A program made the position numbers and the translations under genes. A stretch of 44,023 bases of DNA from an uncultured Eubacteriales bacterium (GTDB taxonomy: Bacteria; Bacillota; Clostridia; Christensenellales; Aristaeellaceae), in contig CADCHI010000034.1 of the NCBI GenBank assembly GCA_902801165.1, positions 1-44,023 on the forward strand, written 5' to 3'. Under the pieces are notes generated by a model that was given only the letters and a program-made list of their open reading frames with translations, had not been told where the DNA came from and did no database searches. How positions within the stretch are numbered: the stretch's first letter is position 1; every line of letters begins with the position of its first letter. Below are positions 24,101 to 31,212 of the stretch, piece by piece.

Positions 24101-25552
24101 GTGAAGAAGCTGGCACTTCTGTTGACGTTGGTGTTGGCCCTGACAGCCATCGCGGGCCTGTCCCTTGCGGAAGGCGCGCCCGAGGCGGAGGCCCTCTATG
24201 AGGAAGCCTTCCCCAACTGGAACCCCGAGGCCCCGGCGCTGAACACGCTGATCGACTATGTCGAGGCCGTCACGGACCCGGATTCCCCGGACTTCATCCC
24301 GGAGATGGACCGCATCGCCACCTTCGACATGGACGGCACGCTGATGGGCGAGCTGTACCCGACCTACCTGGAGTATTACATGCTGGCCTGGCGCATCCTG
24401 GAGGACCCGACCATCGAGCCGGACGCCGCGATGCTGGAGGTGGGCCGCACCCTGCGCGACTGCGCGCTGGACAACTCCTTCCCCGAGGACATGGCCATGC
24501 AGCACGCCATCCAGGCGGCGCGGGCCTATTCGGGCATGACGCTGCGGGAGTTCGAGGACTTCGTCACGAAGATCCTGGTCCGCGAGTGCGACGGCTTCGA
24601 GGGCATGACCTACGGCGAGGCCTACTACTTGCCCATGGTGGAGGTCATCGAGTACCTCCAGGACAACGGCTTCAAGTGCTACGTCTGCTCCGGCAGCGAC
24701 CGCTTCATCTGCCGCGTGTTCATCGAGGGCATGGTGGACATCCCCTATGAGCAGATCATCGGCATGGACGTGGAGCTGGAGGCCACTAACCAGGGCGACG
24801 AGGCCGGCCTGGATTACGTGTTCACCCCCGCGGACGACGTGGTGCGCACGGACCGCCTGCTGATCAAGAACCTGAAGACCAACAAGGTGCTCCAGATCGC
24901 CCAGGAGATCGGCCGCCAGCCGGTGCTGTCCTTCGGCAACTCCTCAGGCGACGTGAGCATGCACAACTACGTCATCCACAACAACGCCTACAAGAGCGCG
25001 GCCTTCATGCTGATCGCGGACGACGACGTGCGCGACTACGGCAGCTCCGAAAAGGGCCCGGCCCTGCGGGAGAAGTGGGAAGGCCAGGGCTTCAACGTGA
25101 TCTCCATGGCCGGCGACTGGAAGACCATCTACGGCGAGGATGTCGTCAAGACCGGCGAGTTCCACTGGCTGGAGGAGCTGGCGGAGGAGCGCGTGCCCTC
25201 CGACGCCGAGGCTGAGGCCGAGGTCGAGGCGGAGGCCGGCGAGGACGTGCAGTACGTCATGTACCTCGGCACCAACGACAGGGACACCAACAAGCCCGTG
25301 TTCACCCAGGCCGAGACCATGGAGAGGGCCCGCGCCATCCTGCTCAGCCACTTCGGCGGCTACACCATCCAGGAGGCCAACGGCGGCTGGGTGGACGGCG
25401 ACACCGAGTATCAGGAGTACACGCTTGTGATCTATCTGAGCGATACCGACCTCGACGCCGTGCACGCCGCGGCGGACGAGCTGATCGAGACGTTCCACCA
25501 GAGCTCCGTGCTGATCCAGGCCAACCCGACCACCACCGAGTTCTATTCCTGA
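24101..25552 (+). CDS. Secreted HAD-superfamily phosphatase fused to a DUF3574-like domain
   Basis: 483 residues, starting at a GTG with AGGAGG nine bases upstream. The signal peptide (VKKLALLLTLVLAL) is cut after LSLA before EG. The HAD core has motif I FDMDGTL (Asp76, Asp78), motif II Ser in YVCSGSDRF (about 197), motif III Lys in LLIKNLKTNK, and motif IV SFGNSSGDVSMH (about 276-287). This is a complete catalytic set for phosphate ester hydrolysis outside the membrane. An acidic linker (DAEAEAEVEAEAGED) leads to a separate C-terminal domain (about 385-483, YVMYLGTNDRDT ... LVIYLSDTDLD) that looks like DUF3574. That combination is unfamiliar to me. A VanX-type gene follows after 72 bases. 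Confidence 0.85.
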   Translation: MKKLALLLTLVLALTAIAGLSLAEGAPEAEALYEEAFPNWNPEAPALNTLIDYVEAVTDPDSPDFIPEMDRIATFDMDGTLMGELYPTYLEYYMLAWRILEDPTIEPDAAMLEVGRTLRDCALDNSFPEDMAMQHAIQAARAYSGMTLREFEDFVTKILVRECDGFEGMTYGEAYYLPMVEVIEYLQDNGFKCYVCSGSDRFICRVFIEGMVDIPYEQIIGMDVELEATNQGDEAGLDYVFTPADDVVRTDRLLIKNLKTNKVLQIAQEIGRQPVLSFGNSSGDVSMHNYVIHNNAYKSAAFMLIADDDVRDYGSSEKGPALREKWEGQGFNVISMAGDWKTIYGEDVVKTGEFHWLEELAEERVPSDAEAEAEVEAEAGEDVQYVMYLGTNDRDTNKPVFTQAETMERARAILLSHFGGYTIQEANGGWVDGDTEYQEYTLVIYLSDTDLDAVHAAADELIETFHQSSVLIQANPTTTEFYS

Positions 25553-25576
25553 ATCTTCTGAATACGGACAGAACGC

Positions 25577-25608
25577 GCTCCCCCGACCGGGCAATCCGGC
25601 GGGGGAGC
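25577..25608 (+). other. Intercistronic stem-loop between the HAD and VanX-type genes
   Basis: GCTCCCCC (25577-25584) pairs with GGGGGAGC (25601-25608), with an inner CCGG/CCGG stem. No T-run follows. It may stabilise the upstream message or reduce read-through into the next gene. Confidence 0.5.
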
Positions 25609-25624
25609 GGCGCGTGAGGGACCT

Positions 25625-26425
25625 ATGAATCGAAAATTGAGGCTGTTTTCCCTGCTCCTTGTCTTGCTGATGGGCGCGCTGTGCGGCGTCGGCGGAGCCC
25701 GCGTGGAGGCCGCGCCAGTGCCGGAGGCGATCGTCGTCGACGGCGTCCGGCTGTCCGGCGACGCCTCGGGCTTTGTGCTGCTGAGCGAGGCGGTTCCCGA
25801 CGCCATCCTGGAGATCCGGTACTATTCCACCTACAACTTCGTCGGCGACAGGATCGACGGCTACGAGGAGCCGGTGGCCCTGCTGACGAAGGAGGCGGCG
25901 ACCGCCCTGCGGGAGGCCAGCGACGAGCTGGCCGGGATGGGCTACCGGCTGAAGATCTACGACGCCTACCGCCCCCAGATGGCCGTGGACCGCTTCGTGG
26001 AATGGGCGCGGGACGCCGGGGACGCGCGGATGAAGGCGTATTTCTATCCCGAGCTGGAGAAGGCCGCGCTGTTTCCTCAGGGATATATCGCGAAGCACTC
26101 CGGCCACAGCCGGGGCAGCACCGTGGACCTGACCCTGTTCGACATGGCCTCGGGGAAGGACGTGGACATGGGCGGCACCTTCGACTACTTCGGCGAGCGC
26201 AGCCACGCCGACTACCGGGGCGTGACCGACGCCCAGTACGCCAACCGCATGCTGCTGCGCGACGTGATGACGGCCCACGGCTTCAAACCCATCTCCAAGG
26301 AGTGGTGGCACTTCACGCTGCGGGACGAGCCCTATCCCGACACCTACTTCACCTTTCCGGTGAACAGCGAATCGGCGGCCCCGGCAGCCGATGGAGATGC
26401 AACGGAATTGCCCTTCGCGGAATGA
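25625..26425 (+). CDS. Secreted D-alanyl-D-alanine dipeptidase, VanX/DdpX family (M15D)
   Basis: 266 residues with a signal peptide (MNRKLRLFSLLLVLLMGALCG). The enzyme cuts D-Ala-D-Ala dipeptide using one zinc. All VanX key residues are present and equally spaced: Arg116, zinc ligands His161 (SGHSRGSTVD) and Asp168, Glu226 as general base, and zinc ligand His229 (KEWWHF). The distances 45, 7, 58 and 3 are the same as in VanX (Arg71, His116, Asp123, Glu181, His184). No vanHA or VanRS-like genes are nearby and it is exported, so peptidoglycan dipeptide recycling is more likely than glycopeptide resistance. It follows the HAD gene in the same direction. Confidence 0.9.
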   Translation: MNRKLRLFSLLLVLLMGALCGVGGARVEAAPVPEAIVVDGVRLSGDASGFVLLSEAVPDAILEIRYYSTYNFVGDRIDGYEEPVALLTKEAATALREASDELAGMGYRLKIYDAYRPQMAVDRFVEWARDAGDARMKAYFYPELEKAALFPQGYIAKHSGHSRGSTVDLTLFDMASGKDVDMGGTFDYFGERSHADYRGVTDAQYANRMLLRDVMTAHGFKPISKEWWHFTLRDEPYPDTYFTFPVNSESAAPAADGDATELPFAE

Positions 26426-26442
26426 TGCCGCAGATGGCGGAA

Positions 26443-26628
26443 AGAGATTGTCTCAAAACAAACAACATTGCAGAATCCATTCGTAGGGACGGCAGAAATG
26501 CCGCTGGGAGCGGACCTTCCGCTGGGAGCGGACCTTCCGCCGCGGGCGCCAATTATGGCGCCCCTACGGTGCATTTTGAATCATCGCCCGATGATTCCTT
26601 CGCGTTTTTTTGTTTTGAGACAGTCTCT
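26443..26628. repeat. MITE-like repeat, family C
   Basis: The 20-base terminal inverted repeats, AGAGATTGTCTCAAAACAAA and AGAGACTGTCTCAAAACAAA, differ at one position. Inside are a tandem pair of GCTGGGAGCGGACCTTCC and a perfect hairpin GGGCGCCA-ATTA-TGGCGCCC (26544-26563). No coding capacity. A related single end (AGAGGCTGTCTCAATAT) occurs near 31185. Confidence 0.75.
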
Positions 26629-26705
26629 TTTTTTGCGCGCTTTCGCGGTTTTTGCGGGGCCCGGCGTCAGATTGTGTTATATCCGCTGGAAATCCTGCTG
26701 AACGG

Positions 26706-26734
26706 TTGCCTTTTTTGTATGAACATGCTATAAT
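26706..26734 (+). promoter_or_regulatory. Sigma-A promoter of the hydrogenase operon
   Basis: TTGCCT (26706-26711), a 17-base spacer and a perfect TATAAT (26729-26734). The leader is about 185 bases and contains TTAGTC-GA-GACTAA just after the start region; I see no Rex-type TTGTTAA...TTAACAA site. Confidence 0.7.
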
Positions 26735-26924
26735 TGCAATAGATGAGCACTGATTAATTAGTCGAGACTAAAATGGCAATCGGAAGTTAATGGAATGATA
26801 ATAACCGTCTCCCGGCGGGACCGGGCGATCGGATTATTGAATACGGAAGGCCGTAGAACGGGGGAGCGCCCTCTCCCGGCTTTGGCCTGCCATCAGCACA
26901 CCATACGACGAGGAGGGCTTTGCC

Positions 26925-27440
26925 ATGGCAAAACTGAATTCCGCCGCTGTCAGCAAAATCGAGGAGATCTGTCGGCGGTACACCAACGAAAAGACGCCGC
27001 TGATGATGATCCTGAGCGACATCCAGAACGAGTACGGATACATTCCCCTCGAGGTGCAGGAGATCGTCTCCCGGGAGACCGGCATCTCCGTGGCGGAGAT
27101 CTACGGCGTCGTGACGTTCTACTCGTTCTTCTCCCTGACGCCGAAGGGCCGCTTTGTCATCGGCTGCTGCCTCGGCACGGCCTGCTATGTCAAGGGCGCC
27201 CAGCAGGTGATCGACAAGTTCTCCGAGGAGCTGGGCATCAAGCCCGGCCAGACCACGGACGACGGCATGTTCACGCTGGATGCCCTGCGCTGCATCGGCG
27301 CCTGCGGCATCGCCCCGGCGGTGAGCATCAACGGCAAGGTGTATCCCAAGATGACCGTCAGCCAGGTGCGCGAGATCATCGCCCAGCAGTACCTGATTGC
27401 TGAAAAGGAAAAGGCCGCGATGGGAGGTGCCAACGCATGA
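26925..27440 (+). CDS. hydC: NuoE-like subunit of an electron-bifurcating [FeFe] hydrogenase (HydC/HndA)
   Basis: 171 residues with an N-terminal helical region and a thioredoxin-like [2Fe-2S] domain. The four cluster cysteines are Cys82 and Cys87 (CCLGTACYVKG) and Cys123 and Cys127 (RCIGACG). It passes electrons between the flavin subunit and the hydrogenase in the cytoplasmic HydABC-type complex, which couples NAD(P)H and reduced ferredoxin oxidation to H2 formation or the reverse. GGAGGGC precedes the ATG. The stop overlaps the start of hydB (ATGA), a sign of stoichiometric translation. Confidence 0.92.
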   Translation: MAKLNSAAVSKIEEICRRYTNEKTPLMMILSDIQNEYGYIPLEVQEIVSRETGISVAEIYGVVTFYSFFSLTPKGRFVIGCCLGTACYVKGAQQVIDKFSEELGIKPGQTTDDGMFTLDALRCIGACGIAPAVSINGKVYPKMTVSQVREIIAQQYLIAEKEKAAMGGANA

Positions 27441-29320
27441 TCAATACGGTGGAAAAGCTCAACGAGCGCATCGCCTCGTGCACCCAGTGCCTGAACGACA
27501 AGATCACCGGCGCGGACGGCAAGCGGCACATCGTGCTGTGCGGCGGTACGGGCTGTCTTTCCAACAACTCCGCGGAGATCCGCGAGCGGTTTGAGCAGGT
27601 GCTGGCCGAGAAGGGCCTGACGGAGAAGGCCACCGTGAACCAGGTGGGCTGCTTCGGCTTCTGCTCCCAGGGCCCCTTCGTGAAGATCTATCCCGAGGAC
27701 ACCCTGTACCGCCTGGTGAAGATCGAGGACGTCGAGGAGATCGTCAAGTCTGACATCGAGGGCGGCGTCGTGGTGGAGCGCCTGCTGTACGAGGAGCCCT
27801 CCACCGGCGAGAAGGTCTCCAAGCAGGACGAGATCAACTTCTATAAAAAGCAGCGGCGCGTGGCGCTGCACGGCTGCGGCGTCATCAACCCCGAAAACAT
27901 CGAAGAGGCGCTGGGCATGGGCGCCTTCCAGGGCCTGCGGCGAGCGCTGACCATGACGCAGCAGGAGGTCATCGACGAGGTGCTGGCCTCCGGCCTGCGC
28001 GGCCGCGGCGGCGCGGGCTTCCCCACCGGCCGCAAGTGGCAGTTCGCGCTGAACTCCCAGAGCGACGAGAAGTACGTGGTCTGCAACGGCGACGAGGGCG
28101 ACCCCGGCGCGTTCATGGACCGCTCCATCCTCGAGGGCAACCCCCTGGCCGTCATCGAGGGCATGGTGATCGCGGGCTACGCCATCGGCGCGCAGAACGG
28201 CTATTTCTACGTCCGCGCCGAGTATCCCATCGCCGTCAAGCGCCTGCGCATCGCCATCGCGCAGGCCAAGGAGCAGGGCCTGCTGGGCGAGCACATCCTG
28301 GGAACCGATTTCAGCTTTGACTGCCACCTTCGCCTGGGCGCCGGCGCGTTCGTCTGCGGCGAGGAGACCGCGCTCTTGAACTCCATCGAGGGCAAGCGCG
28401 GCATGCCGAGGCCCCGCCCGCCGTTCCCGGCGGTGAAGGGCCTGTGGGGCCAGCCCACCATCATCAACAACGTGGAGACCCTGGCCTGCGTGCCCACCAT
28501 CCTGCGCGAGGGCGCGGAGAAGTTCGCCAGCGTCGGTACCGAGAAGTCCAAGGGCACCAAGGTGTTCGCTCTGGGCGGCAAGGTCAACAACGTGGGCCTG
28601 GTGGAGGTTCCCATGGGCACCACCCTCCGCGAGCTGATCTACGACATCGGCGGCGGCATTCCGAACGGCAAGAAGTTCAAGGCCATCCAGACCGGTGGCC
28701 CCTCCGGCGGCTGCCTGACCGAGGAATACCTGGACGAGCCCATCGACTTTGATAACCTGGTGGCGAAGGGCTCCATGATGGGCTCCGGCGGCGCCATCGT
28801 CATGGACGAGGACAACTGCATGGTGGACGTGGCCAAGTTCTACATGGAGTTCATCTGCGACGAGTCCTGCGGCAAGTGCTCCCCCTGCCGGATCGGCACC
28901 AAGCGCATGCTGGAGATCCTGACCCGCATCACCGAGGGCCGCGGCGAAATGAAGGACCTGGACGAGCTGGAGGAGCTCAGCCGCACCGTGAAGGCCAACT
29001 CCCTGTGCGCCCTGGGCCAGACCGCCGCCAACCCCATCAACTCCACGCTGGCCCACTTCCGGGATGAGTACATCGCCCACATCGTGGACAAGAAGTGTCC
29101 CGCCCACGTGTGCAAGAGCCTGATGGAGTACTGGATCGATCCGGACAAGTGCATCGGCTGCGGCATGTGCCACAGGGGCTGCCCCGTGGACTGCATCCAC
29201 AAGACCGACTACGTCGCCCCGGGCCACAAGATGACATCCCTGAAGATCGACGCCTCCCAGTGCGTGAAGTGCGGTTCCTGCATCAGCGTCTGCCGGTTCG
29301 GCGCCATCGAGAAGCGCTAA
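27437..29320 (+). CDS. hydB: NuoF-like flavin subunit of an electron-bifurcating [FeFe] hydrogenase (HydB/HndC)
   Basis: 627 residues in the usual order for HydB. An N-terminal thioredoxin-like [2Fe-2S] domain has CGGTGC and GCFGFC. The NADH/FMN domain carries GRGGAGFPTGRKW (about 190) and CNGDEGDPGAFMDR (about 216). A SLBB domain is followed by the [4Fe-4S] site CGKCSPCRIG (about 478). A C-terminal two-cluster ferredoxin domain has CIGCGMCHRGCPVDC and CVKCGSCISVC. The extra terminal domains distinguish it from complex I NuoF. It holds the FMN where bifurcation is thought to occur. It lies between hydC and hydA with a 15-base gap to the latter. Confidence 0.94.
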   Translation: MINTVEKLNERIASCTQCLNDKITGADGKRHIVLCGGTGCLSNNSAEIRERFEQVLAEKGLTEKATVNQVGCFGFCSQGPFVKIYPEDTLYRLVKIEDVEEIVKSDIEGGVVVERLLYEEPSTGEKVSKQDEINFYKKQRRVALHGCGVINPENIEEALGMGAFQGLRRALTMTQQEVIDEVLASGLRGRGGAGFPTGRKWQFALNSQSDEKYVVCNGDEGDPGAFMDRSILEGNPLAVIEGMVIAGYAIGAQNGYFYVRAEYPIAVKRLRIAIAQAKEQGLLGEHILGTDFSFDCHLRLGAGAFVCGEETALLNSIEGKRGMPRPRPPFPAVKGLWGQPTIINNVETLACVPTILREGAEKFASVGTEKSKGTKVFALGGKVNNVGLVEVPMGTTLRELIYDIGGGIPNGKKFKAIQTGGPSGGCLTEEYLDEPIDFDNLVAKGSMMGSGGAIVMDEDNCMVDVAKFYMEFICDESCGKCSPCRIGTKRMLEILTRITEGRGEMKDLDELEELSRTVKANSLCALGQTAANPINSTLAHFRDEYIAHIVDKKCPAHVCKSLMEYWIDPDKCIGCGMCHRGCPVDCIHKTDYVAPGHKMTSLKIDASQCVKCGSCISVCRFGAIEKR

Positions 29321-29335
29321 AGGAGGTGCAAGGTC

Positions 29336-31105
29336 ATGCTGAATATCAAAATCGAAGGGATTCCCTATCAGGTCGAAGAGGGCCTGACGATCCTCGAGGC
29401 CGCCAAGTCCTGCGGCTATGAGATTCCCTCCCTGTGCACCTTCAATCACGGAGAGTGCAACCAGGGCTCCTGCCGCGTGTGCCTGGTGGAGGTCAAGGGC
29501 GCCCGCGGCCTGGTGGCCAGCTGCGTGTATCCCGTGTCCGAGGGCATGGAGATCCGCATCGGCGCGCCCGCCGCGGTGGAAGCCCGCCGGCACAGCGTGG
29601 AGCTGCTGCTCTCCAACCACAACAAGAACTGCCAGCAGTGCGACAAGAACGGCCACTGCGAGCTGCTGTACGCGGCCCAGCTGGTGGGCGCGCGGGACGA
29701 CGCCTTTGCCGGCAGCTATTCCGAGCGCACCGTGGACCGGGTGGCCCCCGGCATCACCCGCGACACCAGCAAGTGCATCCTCTGCGGCCGCTGCGTGGAG
29801 CGCTGCAAGAACGCCCACGGCCTGGGCATCCTGGGCTTTGAGAACCGCGGCTTCAACGTGATGGTTTCCCCGGCGGAGAACCGCAGCTTTGCCGATTCTC
29901 CCTGCATCCAGTGCGGCCAGTGCGTGAACGTCTGTCCCACCGGCGCGCTGATGGAGCACAGCGAGATCGACAAGGTGGACGCCGCCTTCAAGGCCGGCAA
30001 GCACGTGATCGCCCAGGCGGCCCCCGCCGTGCGCGCGGCGCTGGGCGAGGAGTTCGGCTATCCCATCGGCACTCCCGTCACCGGCAAGATGGCCGCGGCC
30101 ATGCGCCGCCTGGGTTTCGAGCGGGTGTACGACGTGAACTTCGGCGCGGACCTGACCATCATGGAGGAGGGCACCGAGCTGCTGCACCGCCTGACCGAGG
30201 GCGGCGTGCTGCCGATGATCACCTCTTGCTCCCCCGGCTGGGTCAACTACGCCGAGTTCAACTACGGCGACCTGCTGCCGCACCTGTCCAGCTGCAAGAG
30301 CCCGCACCAGATGCAGGGCGCCATCATCAAGCACTGGTGGGCCAAGCAGAACGGCATCGATCCCAAGGACGTGTTCGTGGTGTCCGTCATGCCCTGCACC
30401 GCCAAGAAGTTTGAGAAGGAGCGGGAGCAGGAGAAGGTGGACGGCATCCCGGATGTGGACGCCGTGCTCACCACCCGCGAGCTGGCTCGCATGATCCGCC
30501 GCAACGGCCTGGTGTTCCAGCGCCTGCGCGAGGAGGATTGGGACCAGGATATCATGGGCGATTACAGCGGCGCGGGCGTCATCTTCGGCGTCACCGGCGG
30601 CGTGATGGAGGCGGCCCTGAGGACCGTGTACTTCAAGCTCACCGGCAAGGAGCACGACCCCATCGAGTTCCACGCCGTGCGCGGCCACGACGCGGGCATC
30701 CGCGAGGCCAGCATCGACATCAACGGCACCGTGGTCAACGTGGCCATCGCCTCCGGCATGAGGTCCGCCAAGGTGCTGCTGGACGAGATCCGCGCGGGCA
30801 AGAGCAAGTATCACTTCATCGAGATCATGGGATGTCCCGGCGGCTGCATCAATGGCGGCGGCCAGCCCTACGTGCGCCCCGTGTTCCTGCCCAACGAGGA
30901 CATCGACATTCTGGACACCTACAAGGAGAAGCGCGCCAAGGCCCTCTACAGCGAGGACGAGCGCCAGACGGTGCGCCAGAGCCACAACAACCCGCAGATC
31001 GTCGAGCTGTACGAGAAGTTCCTCGGCGAGCCCAACTCCCACAAGGCCCACGAGCTGCTGCACACCAGCTATGCCGCCCGCGAGGGCTTCAAGCCCGTGG
31101 AGTGA
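29336..31105 (+). CDS. hydA: [FeFe] hydrogenase catalytic subunit, group A, bifurcating type (HydA)
   Basis: 589 residues. Domain order is an N-terminal plant-type [2Fe-2S] domain (CTFNHGECNQGSCRVC), a His-Cys3 cluster site (HNKNCQQCDKNGHC), two [4Fe-4S] clusters (CILCGRCVERC and CIQCGQCVNVC) and the H-cluster domain. The three H-cluster signatures are intact: L1 TSCSPGWVNY (about 297), L2 MPCTAKKFE (about 351) and L3 GCPGGCINGGGQP (about 499). No signal peptide, so it is cytoplasmic. AGGAGG precedes the ATG. The H-cluster maturases HydE, HydF and HydG are not in the window. The operon ends at the terminator at 31140. Confidence 0.96.
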   Translation: MLNIKIEGIPYQVEEGLTILEAAKSCGYEIPSLCTFNHGECNQGSCRVCLVEVKGARGLVASCVYPVSEGMEIRIGAPAAVEARRHSVELLLSNHNKNCQQCDKNGHCELLYAAQLVGARDDAFAGSYSERTVDRVAPGITRDTSKCILCGRCVERCKNAHGLGILGFENRGFNVMVSPAENRSFADSPCIQCGQCVNVCPTGALMEHSEIDKVDAAFKAGKHVIAQAAPAVRAALGEEFGYPIGTPVTGKMAAAMRRLGFERVYDVNFGADLTIMEEGTELLHRLTEGGVLPMITSCSPGWVNYAEFNYGDLLPHLSSCKSPHQMQGAIIKHWWAKQNGIDPKDVFVVSVMPCTAKKFEKEREQEKVDGIPDVDAVLTTRELARMIRRNGLVFQRLREEDWDQDIMGDYSGAGVIFGVTGGVMEAALRTVYFKLTGKEHDPIEFHAVRGHDAGIREASIDINGTVVNVAIASGMRSAKVLLDEIRAGKSKYHFIEIMGCPGGCINGGGQPYVRPVFLPNEDIDILDTYKEKRAKALYSEDERQTVRQSHNNPQIVELYEKFLGEPNSHKAHELLHTSYAAREGFKPVE

Positions 31106-31139
31106 GCGCCGGGAAGGACGCGGTGATTTGAAAACCGAA

Positions 31140-31170
31140 CCCCGCAGGCCGTTTGGCCTGCGGGGCTTTT
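31140..31170 (+). terminator. Rho-independent terminator of the hydrogenase operon
   Basis: CCCCGCAGGCC (31140-31150) pairs with GGCCTGCGGGG (31155-31165), followed by CTTTTAT. The stem is perfect. It could also work for the convergent gene at 31213, since the other strand has TTCGGTTTTC after it. Confidence 0.9.
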
Positions 31171-31212
31171 ATGCGACGACAGAGGCTGTCTCAATATCAT
31201 CTTGAATGTCAC

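Noticed and set aside
25625-26425. VanX-like gene as a vancomycin resistance determinant
   Set aside because: There is no ligase, dehydrogenase or two-component system nearby, and the protein has a signal peptide.
26925-29320. NuoE/NuoF-like genes as part of respiratory complex I
   Set aside because: They are followed directly by an H-cluster hydrogenase gene and HydB has the extra ferredoxin domain, so this is a bifurcating hydrogenase.
27185-31063. Minus-strand open frame of 1292 codons opposite the hydrogenase genes
   Set aside because: It is a shadow of hydC, hydB and hydA, whose cofactor motifs are intact on the plus strand.
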